From Dreissena polymorpha (Eukaryota; Mollusca; Bivalvia; Myida; Dreissenidae): a stretch of 64,000 nucleotides of DNA. Made by a program: the position numbers and the translations under genes. This document shows positions 54,754-64,000 of this stretch, piece by piece. The first letter of the stretch is position 1; each line of letters opens with the position of its first letter. The stretch is taken from assembly GCF_020536995.1 (NCBI RefSeq), contig NC_068357.1, positions 59,628,123 through 59,692,122 on the forward strand, read 5' to 3'. The notes under the pieces were generated by a model that saw only the letters and a program-made list of their open reading frames with translations, was not told the origin of the DNA and ran no database searches.

Positions 54754-56760
54754 CTTGTCCGGGCTGAAACTTTGTTATTCGTCAGGCAATTAAATAACAA
54801 CTTACCTCAAATGACTTAATTTTACTTTTCTAGTATTCTTATAATAACCAAATGTTGTATACTACCAAATTTACTATAGTTGTCTTACAGTTTCAAATGT
54901 ATAGGTGTCTTTGTTCAAATGTTTAACTCCTTGCTATCTTAATTGTATTTGGTATACCAGAATATTGTCATTACGTTTTTGTTGTCTCCATACTGCCTGA
55001 AATATTTTCATGGGCATTATGATTTGAGCACAATGAAGGATCAAAGTACTGACAGTACTGGTGTGACGATGCTTTTGAAAAGTATTGATATAAAAGCATC
55101 AATATAAGTTTATCTTCATCACCACAATTGTGTTTGTTGGTAGGAAAAATAAAATTGGATACACAAATTTTGGGTACGAAAAAATTATGCGAAAAAAAAA
55201 ATTGGGTACGAAAAAAAAATTCGGTACGAAAAAAATTTGGGTACCAAAAATTGGGTACGAAAAAAAAATTGTTACGAAAAGTTACGAAAAAAAAATTGGG
55301 TATGAAAAAAAATTGGGTACGAAACAATATTGGGTACGAAAAAAAAATGGGGACGAACAATTTTGGGTACGGAAAAATGGGGGTACGGGGAAGTAGCATT
55401 GTGTACACACCGGTCTTACTGACAATAACGTAGTGACGTCACCATCTATGTATAGAATGGGGAAGTAGTACCTGTGGGGAACTTGACTCACAATCGCACA
55501 TTCTCGGCCCTTTCCGTCAAATATCGGATAAGTACCTCGAAGGCAATAGTATGAATACACATTTTGAAAGCGGTAATGCGGTCCTACATACGCGCGTCAA
55601 AATGTAGGCGAATTATGTGAACAAACCGGTAGCCTGTAAGGAATGTTTGAATCAACGAAGAAAATCGTGTATTGATGTAAGTTTTTTGAAGACATGTGCA
55701 GAAAATATATTAAATACGCAATGGCGATATTTTTCTCAGCCACATAATTGTTAATAGTTTGATAACACAAAATGAAATTGAAAGTAGAACTGTCAAAAAT
55801 GACAACCTGTCAACATGTTGTTTTTGCTGGCACGATAGGGCGATTACACTGAATGTGTTCACATTTTTACCATAGGCTTTGTCAATGACCCCTATAGTAT
55901 GGGTGGGTTTGTTATTATTTATTGGTATCATGTAACTGCATGATTATGTATATGTTTTCAACACAGGTGGAAGTAACGTACCCTGAATAGTATATTCAAA
56001 TAATTATATAAAATCATGTTTAATGAGAGAAAAAATGAAAAAAATGAAAAAAAAAATCCCCACCCTCTGATATTAAAATCATAACAATGTCATTAACCAG
56101 AATTTTCATACGCCTTTCTTCGCGGGCCGCAAAAATGTCAAAAATAATAATAATCCAAAGCATCCCTTGGTTTTCTTATGGACATTTGGACAACCTTTCA
56201 AAAAACGTTTACTTCAAAGAAATCCGTGCAGCCGTTTACTCACAGTCGGTCGATAACCACGCAATATTTCAAGCCAAACGGTCTACAAGAATAAATGTGG
56301 GACAGACGTTCACACAATATTTTTGATTTTTAATCGATAGCTCAGTTTCTAAATAGCCAAACAAGCCGATTATTGCTGTAAGAAAGTTTTGATACGAGTG
56401 TCAACATTCTCTAATGGGCGCGGCCATTGTTGTATGTTGAGGCACGAACGACAACTCTGCTAGGATAATGTTATCAATGATAATCAGCGAGGTATGCCGA
56501 TTAGAAAAATTGAGCTATCTCTGGACTGGCTCGGTCTTTTACATAGGTTGCCATTGTGAAGAAGTTTTTCATGGCATGATAACTTAGACGAGCTGCTGAA
56601 GCAGCATCGTCAAAAATAGTTCCAGTTTTGTGCTGTGGAACGTTTGTCATGGAAAAATATTATTAGAATATTGAACTTGATGATATAGTGTGAGGGTTTG
56701 GTGGAGTTCATATTGAAACCAAAAGCAAATTATTTAAGTTTCTAAACACAGACATAAATT
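54754..56760 (+). repeat. PIBF1 3'-flank duplication unit, copy B, with insertion
   Basis: 54754-55040 and 56615-56760 match the PIBF1 3' flank; 55041-56614 is inserted. The right edge of the match coincides with the start of the 5.9-kb TIR segment. Confidence 0.85.
55041..56614 (+). mobile_element. 1.6-kb repeat with GGGTACGAAAAAAATT array, copy 2
   Basis: Same ends as 40349-41790; array at 55170-55385, then ggggaagtagtacctgtggg. The middle differs strongly from copy 1, while the last 140 bp match well. Confidence 0.75.
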
Positions 56761-57289
56761 TCACCGGGGATGAACAACTTTTGTCACGTGACCACAAAAG
56801 TCAACGCAGGTTGTTGAATTACATCAGGAATCCCGCTCCGTCAGGTAATTTTCATCTTTTTATAGAGAATATGTTAAAATTTCTGGACAATACAAAGCTT
56901 ATGACATGCTTCATACCTTTTCGCATATTAAGACGCATTGCACTTGTTTCGAAGCTTTGCAGTTTTTAAGAACACTTCGACACAAACTTTAGATTTTCGA
57001 TGCAAACGCAGTTTGATTTTATATTTTTTTACTTTCCATTCACGAATAAATCATATTTCTAGAAAAATGAGAGCACACGATGCTTAATTTTTGATGATTT
57101 ATTGTATTTGCGATATAAGTTGTTGTTGTTATATTTAATTTGGGCAGTTCTTGCTATTTCAAAAATTTACAAACGCGGGTTGGTTGAGCAAACGCAGTTT
57201 GCTGAAGCTGGATTATGGCAAACGCAGGTTGGTTAAGATTACGGAATCCGGATAGTGACATCTATATTCTTGCCCTTCTTTCATCAAGG

Positions 57290-57445
57290 GCGACACACGA
57301 CACACGAAGCGATACACGATATTTTGCGCGACAGTCGCGGCGACGCGCGATATTTTATTATTCAAATATCGCCCATATTATCCGAATTTCGTGTAACGCG
57401 GTCTAATTTCAGACCGCGACACACGACACACGAAGCGATACTCGA
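57290..57445 (+). repeat. direct repeat and hairpin inside the 5.9-kb segment
   Basis: cgacacacgacacacgaagc gatac occurs at about 57292 and 57416. Between them CGCGGTCT and AGACCGCG form a hairpin. Confidence 0.7.
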
Positions 57446-57454
57446 TATGTACTG

Positions 57455-57525
57455 TTCAAATCAAATCATCATCAACATCTTCATCATCATCATCTCCATC
57501 TTCATCGCCATTATCATCATAAAAT
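57455..57525 (+). repeat. CAT/ATC trinucleotide tract
   Basis: atcatcatcaacatcttcat and similar for about 65 bp. Confidence 0.75.
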
Positions 57526-57827
57526 AAATCGCGATTCGGAGCGGAGTATTGTAAAATGAAGATCTCAAAAGAATTGAAAAATAATTTGTCGGAATGTTAT
57601 TTTTCTCATGCTGTTTTGTTAGTTGTCCAAATATATTTAATATTAAATATTATCTTAATATTAAGATTTGGTAGTTAAAGAATGCAATTTGAATGAACAC
57701 AATTGTATGCATATGTTTTGCTCAGCTGTGAAGATTGAGGGAACAATTTATAGAAGAACTGTGAGAATCATCTCTACAGTGTTGCTACTGTTCCGCAATT
57801 AATCTAAATCAAATTTTATGATTTCAG

Positions 57828-58693
57828 GAAGTTTTTTTACCGTACTAGTCGCTCCCATGTGTATGGCTTGACTGGATCAACTGAGAGCAGCACTGCACAG
57901 CCGACCAACAGTGACGGATGCAATACGCAACAGCAGAATGACATCATTCGAAAAATAAGATTAAAGTAAGCCAAGATCCTGTGATTTAAAATTATTTAAA
58001 AACGTTTTAGGTTTAGAGATGTCTACAACAAAAGTCTTTTTAAAATGAATCATTATTTAATTGCCAGGAGACAGTCAACATTTATTTTATTTTAAAGGTA
58101 TGCTTTGTACACTGAGGCACGTGCTCAGAAAATGCATTGTAATGAAGAGGATTATATGTGTCTAATGCAGATGTTTCCTAAAATGTGAAATTCGTTATAT
58201 AAACTTATCAATACGTAATATTCAACAGGATTAATTTGCATCTGTCGTCAAAAAGGTTAATTGCCAAGTTGAAGAAGATCAATTTCATGTATTCACTAAG
58301 AGTCTAGGACACGGGTTCGAACCGTCGACGAGTACAGGGGTCATAATTGCCTGAAAATGATACTCAGTACTGTTAATAATTCATGATTCGACATAAAATG
58401 TGATTACATTTTATTGTCTTTGCTTCGGATGATGTCAAGCTGAAAAACTCGCTCTCAGTAAATAAGATGGTAAATGTTGTAAAATAAATAGTTTTCGATA
58501 ACAAATATCATGTTTCAGGGACCACGAATTTGACATTCCAAAACGGAAGGAACCTAAACTAAAATTTGACACCGTGTCAACAAGCAGAAACGCTCTCCAG
58601 AAGGGAACGTTGGGTGTCCGATGGGAGAGGGCAAGACGAAATGACAGCAAAATGCTTCTAACATCAAAAATGGGAATTGACATTGACCCGTAA
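57828..58693 (+). CDS. unrecognised spliced gene, last two exons (5' end not found)
   Basis: Exons 57828-57965 and 58519-58693 join in phase across a lysine codon. The first reads KFFYRTSRSHVYGLTGSTES, then QQQNDIIRKIRLK. The second reads DHEFDIPKRKEPKLKFDTVS and NALQKGTLGVRWERARRNDS, ending GIDIDP and TAA at 58691. Acceptors (tttcag) and donor (GTAAGC) are good. About 103 residues are visible, basic and polar, with no domain that I recognise. The start must lie upstream; a donor-like GTAATT at 56845 within the inverted end is a candidate partner, but no phase-compatible ATG exon was identified. The gene lies inside a TIR-bounded segment and converges on the zinc-finger gene. It could be captured host sequence or an element protein. 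Confidence 0.6.
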
Positions 58694-59132
58694 AAGGAAA
58701 TCATAATATCATACGACAGTTTGTAGTTCTTTAAAAGACAGCTGTCATTTTTGATATTCGTTAACCAACGTTACCTATATTGATTCCGTGTAATGCTACT
58801 GAATTTGATTTTGTGTTGCTCTTTCTATGTTTATGCATTGAGGAGCTACCAATATTGGGGCCGTATAATATGCTGCCTATATTGACGCTGTGGGATGCTT
58901 CATTTAACGAGGCCTACCGGTATATTCAACCTTTTTGGGGGATTTGAAACAACAACAGACATATTGGATCTAACTTTATTTTGTTTGCTGTTATTTGTTT
59001 CAAGTTTTAAAATTACAGTTTCTAAAAAATGCCATGTATCTTGTATCTTGTTAATTAAAAAAAAGGTATCTTTCTTTTAGTTGAATAATGATAAATAATG
59101 TGGACCTATAAGGAGAGAGGTATCATGAAGCA

Positions 59133-59138
59133 AATAAA
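59133..59138 (+). other. candidate polyadenylation signal of the unrecognised gene
   Basis: AATAAA about 440 bp after the stop at 58693, in the convergent interval between the two genes of the inverted-end segment. Confidence 0.3.
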
Positions 59139-59725
59139 ACAATCGATTCCTCTTATTCTGCAAGACATAGTTTTCATTTTAGGTGTATACCATTATCTTT
59201 TGATCCGAAACTTTAAATATAATAATAACTATTGACCTTTACATGGGCGCCTTGCAAATCACTAGTGTCTTCATATTGGTCATACAATATAATGTCTTTA
59301 TGTGTAACGTGAGAATCCTGACAATCTTACAATATGATTGTTGGAGATAATACTTAAAATAAAGCTGAAGGCATACTACATCCATGACAAAGTACACTTC
59401 ACCGAGATAAGTCTAACTATACTGTGAAAAACATTGAAAAACCCAGCGGTTGAACGCAAACAAGATCAGTGTCTTTAACAACAAAACGAACCAAACATAT
59501 GCAGATTAATTGTTTTATTGCTGCAAAGAATATCCCGTATCGCAATAATAGCTTATACGCAAAACATTAAACTGGCCTATGTGCAACTTGAGAAGGAATT
59601 ACAGATTTACATGTAATTGTTGACAATTCGCACAATGATTCCAATGAGACAAAAAGCTAACTCACCAAAAATATATTTTAATCATATTGATTCGAAATAG
59701 ATAAACAAAAATCGCAGATTACAAA

Positions 59726-59967
59726 TGAGTCTCGCTCTGTGAAAAGGGGGTTTAATGCATGTGCGTAAGGTGTCGTCACATATTAGCCTGTGCATTCCGT
59801 ACAGGCTAATTAGGGACAAACCTTTCCGATAAACTCGATTTTTGCTCAGAAGAGACTTTCTTTTAACAAAACATATCATAAAAGCGGAAAGTGCCGTCCC
59901 TGATTAGCCTATGTGGACTGCACTTTACGCACATGCATTAAACCCCCTTTTCACAGAGCGCGGCTCA
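59726..59967. repeat. complete 'ggctaatc' MITE between the convergent genes
   Basis: Ends gagtctcgctctgtgaaaag gggg and cccccttttcacagagcg are inverted; inner ttagcctgtgcattccgtac aggctaa is self-complementary. Confidence 0.85.
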
Positions 59968-59993
59968 AATGTATATTCCAGCGGATATGGTGA

Positions 59994-60545
59994 GATCAAC
60001 AATAATCACAGATAATCAACATAAATTACAATGATTTTGAAAAGATCAACAATAATCACAGATAATCAACATTAATTACAATGATTTTGAAAAGATCAAC
60101 AATAATCACAGATAATCAACATAGATTACAATGATTTTGAAAAGATCAACAATAATCACAGATAATCAACATAAATTACAATGATTTCGAAAAGATCAAC
60201 AATAATCACAGATAATCAACATAAATTACAATGATTTTGAAAAGATCAACAATAATCACTGGTTATATAAATCACAATTAATCGGTTGAGATCAACAATA
60301 ATCACAGATAATCAACATAAATCACAATGATTTTGATAAGATCAACAATAATCACAGATAATATAAATCACTATTAATAGGTTAAGATAAAAAATTCACA
60401 GATAATCAACATAAATTACAATTATTTTGATAAGATCAACAATAATCACAGATAATCAATATAAATCACAATTCATGGGCTGAGATCAACAGTAATCACA
60501 GATGAGCAATAATGAACACAATAATTTGTATGAGATCAACCATTA
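59994..60545 (+). repeat. 50-bp minisatellite
   Basis: Roughly 11 units of gatcaacaataatcacagat aatcaacataaattac; the first five are almost identical at an exact 50-bp spacing, later ones diverge. Confidence 0.88.
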
Positions 60546-60787
60546 TCATAATCATTTTAAATTAGAATGATAAATATTACAACAATAATCTTATTAAAAA
60601 CAGGAATATCAAACAAAACAACACAAGATAAACGATATGTAACACAATGTTTAAGACGCAAAAACACGCGTAATACTATATATTATTGTATGACAGTCTG
60701 TATTTTCAATAATTAAGAAAATAACCACGGCACATTGGTAAGAATTAAAAATAATTCTTGGTCTTATCATCGTCATGCAACAGATGA

Positions 60788-61064
60788 CTAGGCCCGGTGC
60801 TTTGCAGATCTGTGCTTTGATAGACTACTGCGGTGCCTGTACCTCTTTTCACACATATCACAAGCAAAGTTTTTCTCTCCATTGTGGGTGGCAAGGTGGG
60901 CCTGAAGGTCAATTTTCTCCCGGAGCGTTGCATTGCAAATTGAGCAGGTAAATTGCTTTGCAGCAACCTCCCTCCGGACGTGACGATTCAGGTCATCTTT
61001 GGTTGAAAACTTTTTGCCGCATTGTTCACAGGGGAACGGCTTTTCAACACCATGAATGCTGCAT
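60788..61064 (-). CDS. zinc-finger gene last exon
   Basis: Acceptor tatatag on the minus strand just before 61064; reads CSIHGVEKPFPCEQCGKKFS and ends SKHRSAKHRA with stop at 60788. It carries fingers 3-5. Confidence 0.78.
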
Positions 61065-61742
61065 CTATATAACAAAAACAAATGGAACTGTTGAATTATT
61101 ATTCAATACAGAAAAATACACACAGAATATTATCCATAACAATGTGGAACTTAACAAAATGATGGTCGTCAGAAGCGCTCCAGATAAGGCGCGTTAACGC
61201 GTATTTACGCATTTCAAAATCCAAAATACGCATTAAATAATATGTTTAAGGGTCCAATTACATACGTGAAGTATCGGAACGCGTACATTCTGGATTTATA
61301 CGGTGTAAATTCCAATTGTTCAGTGACAATTTGCATTGAAATTTATCTGGACAATTATGGTCGTTAAAAACTAAATACTATAATGAGCACACCAATATGC
61401 ACCACACTAGTAATAATGTGTTAAGTGTTTTAAAGCCGGCTTTTTTCGAAAACACCATTCAAAACATTTTAAATAGTGCTTTGCAACTAGGTTATAAAAA
61501 CATACTTTCGCTCAGAATGCAATGACCTATGTTGAATTGTATCTTGATTTTTAAACCGACAGAACCTAGCATTGTACTAAAAACAAAAAAAATACAAACC
61601 TGTGTCTGTTGAACGCCTGTTTTGTGTAAAATGTTTTTCCACAACAGGCGAATCGTCCAGTCCCTCTGTGGCGCTTATCATGAAGCTTTAACCCCCACTT
61701 CGATTTAAATGTCTTTCCACAGATTTCACACACGAGCGTCAT
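60788..61742 (-). CDS. C2H2 zinc-finger protein, two coding exons
   Basis: On the minus strand, 61742 down to 61600 joins 61064 down to 60788: 420 nt, 139 residues, phase consistent (RH-R-CSIHG). It starts MTLVCEICGKTFKSKWGLKL. Fingers: 1 CEICGKTF with two His, complete; 2 FACCGKTF, which lacks the two residues between the cysteines; 3 CEQCGKKF with HVRREV, lacking the last His; 4 CSICNATL with HLATH, complete; 5 CDMCEKRY with HRSAKH, complete. DNA or RNA binding in the nucleus is the usual role of such arrays; the target is unknown. A noncoding first exon is possible: a donor-like AAG/GTAAGT lies at 62555/62554 in the right inverted end, facing this gene. Two degenerate fingers may mean relaxed constraint. 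It could also be the C-terminal part of a longer ZNF. Confidence 0.75.
61600..61742 (-). CDS. zinc-finger gene exon with start codon
   Basis: Acceptor AG at 61748-61747 (minus strand), ATG at 61742, donor GTTTGT from 61599. It carries finger 1 and the start of finger 2. Confidence 0.7.
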
Positions 61743-62636
61743 GTTTCTGTAATGAAAGAATTACTTTTTGTTAAAATATATTTCTAAAATGTTTTTATAA
61801 AGTTTTAAAGACTACACCAAAAGAGATATGAAACGCAAGTGATTGGATGTGACACACTATCTGCTATTCTTTTCGTCACAGTTCAATAAACATGCGTGTT
61901 TACTAATGCACGGGATTTTCGTGAGTTTTGGCGCGTTTAGCGTCATTCGAGGTCCGCTTAAAGGAGGCAACGCACGTTGTGGTTCAATATACTTGTAACA
62001 GTACTTAATGTGTTGATAAGCATATTTCCGCTCTGTTTAAATGTCCTCAATTGAAGTTCCGTAGTCATATATTGTGTTGAATAGTTAATATTTTCGTATT
62101 TGTAACCATATCATATTTTAGAAGACTTTCAAAAATGTGTACAGTGTGCGTTTCATTATCCTTTGAATATTCTCGCAACCTGCGTTTGCCATTTCCTATT
62201 GCTCAAGAAATACCAACCTGCGTTTGCAAAACAAAACAAAACAAAAAAATAAGATATTTTTCAATTTGCACCGCTATTTTTGTCATGAATCTTATTAAAT
62301 ATATTAAAATGAAGTGTAAAATCATACTAATTCAGTCGTTAAACCAATATTGTTGAAAGAAAATCATCAACACCACATAAACAAACAGCGTTTGCAATGC
62401 ATTTCAGAATTTTGTGTCGAAGTGTTCTCGGAAAGTGGAAACAGTAAAGGCAATGGAATCATTTCAAATAAAAGTTTATTTAGTATACTGTGTCATAGGC
62501 TATCACTTGTTAAAAACTGAAATTTTGATTATATGAAAAAACAACAAAACTTACCTTAATGTACAAGATTACAATCTGTTTCTGCAACCGGCGTTGACTT
62601 TTGCGGTCACGTGACAAAAGTTGTTCATCCCCGGTG

Positions 62637-62905
62637 ATTTGTCCCAATGATACCTCGATCGAGTTCGAAACTGGGTCATGCTGGGTCAAAAACTAGGTCA
62701 CTAGGTCAAAAAAAGAAAAATCTTGTGAACACTGTAGAAGTCACATTTGATGCCCAATCTTCATGTAACTTTGTCAAAATGTTTGTCATAATGATATGTT
62801 GGTTGAGTTCAAAAATGGTTCTGGTCCACTGAAAAACATGGCCACCAGGGGGCAGGGCAGTATTTCTTATATGGCTATATAGAAACCTTGTGAACACTCT
62901 AGAAG
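62637..62905 (+). repeat. partial AGCTCACCTGAG-family repeat
   Basis: Begins mid-unit with atttgtcccaatgatacctc and contains aacactgtagaagtcacat, aatcttcatgtaactttgtc and catggccaccagggggcagg, as in 19885-21606. Confidence 0.8.
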
Positions 62906-62910
62906 TTACA

Positions 62911-64000
62911 AGACTAGACGCACATGAGGACGCTCCAACCCAACCCTCAAACCATTATCTGGGACAAGACTATATGCACATGAGGATGCTCCAACCCAAC
63001 CCTCAAACCATAATCTGGGACAAGACTATACACACATGAGGACGCTCCAACCCAACCCTCAAACCATAATCTGGGACAAGACTATACGCACATGAGGACG
63101 CTCCAACCCGACCCTCAAACCATAATCTGGGACAAGACTATACGCACATGAGGACGCTCCAACCCAACCCACAAACCATAATCTGGGACAAGACTATACT
63201 CACATGAGGACACTCCAACCCAACCCTCAAACCATAATCTGGGACAAGACTATACGCACATGAGGACGCTCCAACCCAACCCTCAAACCATAATCTGGGA
63301 CAAGACTATACGCACATGAGGACGCTCCAACCCAACCCTCAAACCATAATCTGGGACAAGACTATACTCACATGAGGACGCTCCAACCCAACCCTCAAAC
63401 CATAATCTGGGACAAGAGTGAAGACTAGACACACATGAGGACGCTCCAACCCAACCCTCAAACCATAATCTGGGACAAGACTATATGCACATGAGGATGC
63501 TCCAACCCAACCCTCAAACCATAATCTGGGACAAGACTATACGCACATGAGGACGCTCCAACCCAACCCTCAAACCATAATCTGGGACAAGACTATACGC
63601 ACATGAGGACGCTCCAACCCAACCCACAAACCATAATCTGGGACAAGACTATACTCACATGAGGACACTCCAACCCAACCCTCAAACCATAATCTGGGAC
63701 AAGACTATACGCACATGAGAACGCCCCAATCCAACCCTCAAACCATTATCTGGGACAAGACTATACGCACATGAGGACGCTCCAATCCAACCCTCAAACC
63801 ATTATCTGGGACAAGACTATATGCACATGAGGACGCTCCAACCCAACCCTCAAACCATAATCTGGGACAAGAGTGAAGACTAGACACACATGAGGACGCT
63901 CCTACCCAACCCTCAAACCATAATCTGGGACAAGACTATACGCACATGAGGAGGCTCCAACCCAACACTCAAACCATAATCTGGGACAAGACTATACGCA
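62911..64000 (+). repeat. 56-bp satellite array running off the window
   Basis: About 19 units of cacatgaggacgctccaacc caaccctcaaaccata with atctgggacaagactata. The spacing is 56 bp except where gtgaaga-type 7-bp additions (near 63419 and 63873) make 63-bp units. Confidence 0.92.

Larger units (their letters stand above)
56762..62636. mobile_element. 5.9-kb TIR-bounded segment enclosing two convergent genes
   Basis: The left end CACCGGGGATGAACAACTTT is repeated inverted at the right end; the match runs about 50 bp with a few substitutions and includes CACGTG. More loosely matching inverted blocks lie inside (AGAACACTTCGACACAAA near 56970 and inverted near 62420; copies of CAAACGCAGGTTGG near 57170-57240 and inverted near 62175-62230). 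Both flanks carry ATTT (56758-56761 and 62637-62640), a possible 4-bp target duplication. No transposase was recognised, so superfamily is open. Confidence 0.7.

Noticed and set aside
62911-64000. CRISPR-like array
   Set aside because: The whole 56-bp unit is conserved with no variable spacers, and the genome is eukaryotic.

Overview
The window looks like nuclear DNA of a bivalve mollusc, most probably a dreissenid mussel. Three things point there: AT-rich sequence with short GT-AG exons in long introns, a very high density of small palindromic and TIR-bounded repeats, and a recurrent hairpin repeat built on 'ggctaatcagggacgacac', which I recall from Dreissena genomes. The species call is from memory, not from a search. 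No prokaryotic features are present. Layout: 1-8.3 kb holds no host gene. It is framed by an inverted-end repeat structure (202-6965), followed by a LINE reverse-transcriptase tail fragment (7028-7232) and a tRNA-like repeat. From 8,385 to 36,957 (+) lies a complete 16-exon gene for the centrosomal/ciliary coiled-coil protein PIBF1 (CEP90). All exon phases join into a 774-residue protein, and its introns are full of mobile repeats, several right at splice sites. From 37 to 48.6 kb is 3' flank and intergenic DNA with repeats, a hairpin and a decayed LINE. From 48,644 to 53,388 (+) lies a three-exon RING-less TRIM-like gene: two B-boxes, a coiled coil, a threefold 45-residue repeat and a propeller-like C-terminus (684 residues). 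At 54.75-56.76 kb is a diverged duplicate of PIBF1 3'-flanking DNA. It lacks one repeat present in the original and carries another insertion. Between 56,762 and 62,636 is a 5.9-kb segment with inverted ends. It encloses two convergent spliced gene pieces: an unrecognised + strand gene and a - strand C2H2 zinc-finger gene. The window ends in a 56-bp satellite (62,911-64,000) with higher-order structure. How the parts relate: PIBF1 and the TRIM-like gene are unrelated host genes. The most unusual locus is the 5.9-kb inverted-end segment. Its two ends each place a splice-donor-like site 82-83 bp from the terminus, facing the enclosed genes, which suggests a mobile unit that supplies first exons to its cargo. 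No transposase was recognised in it.
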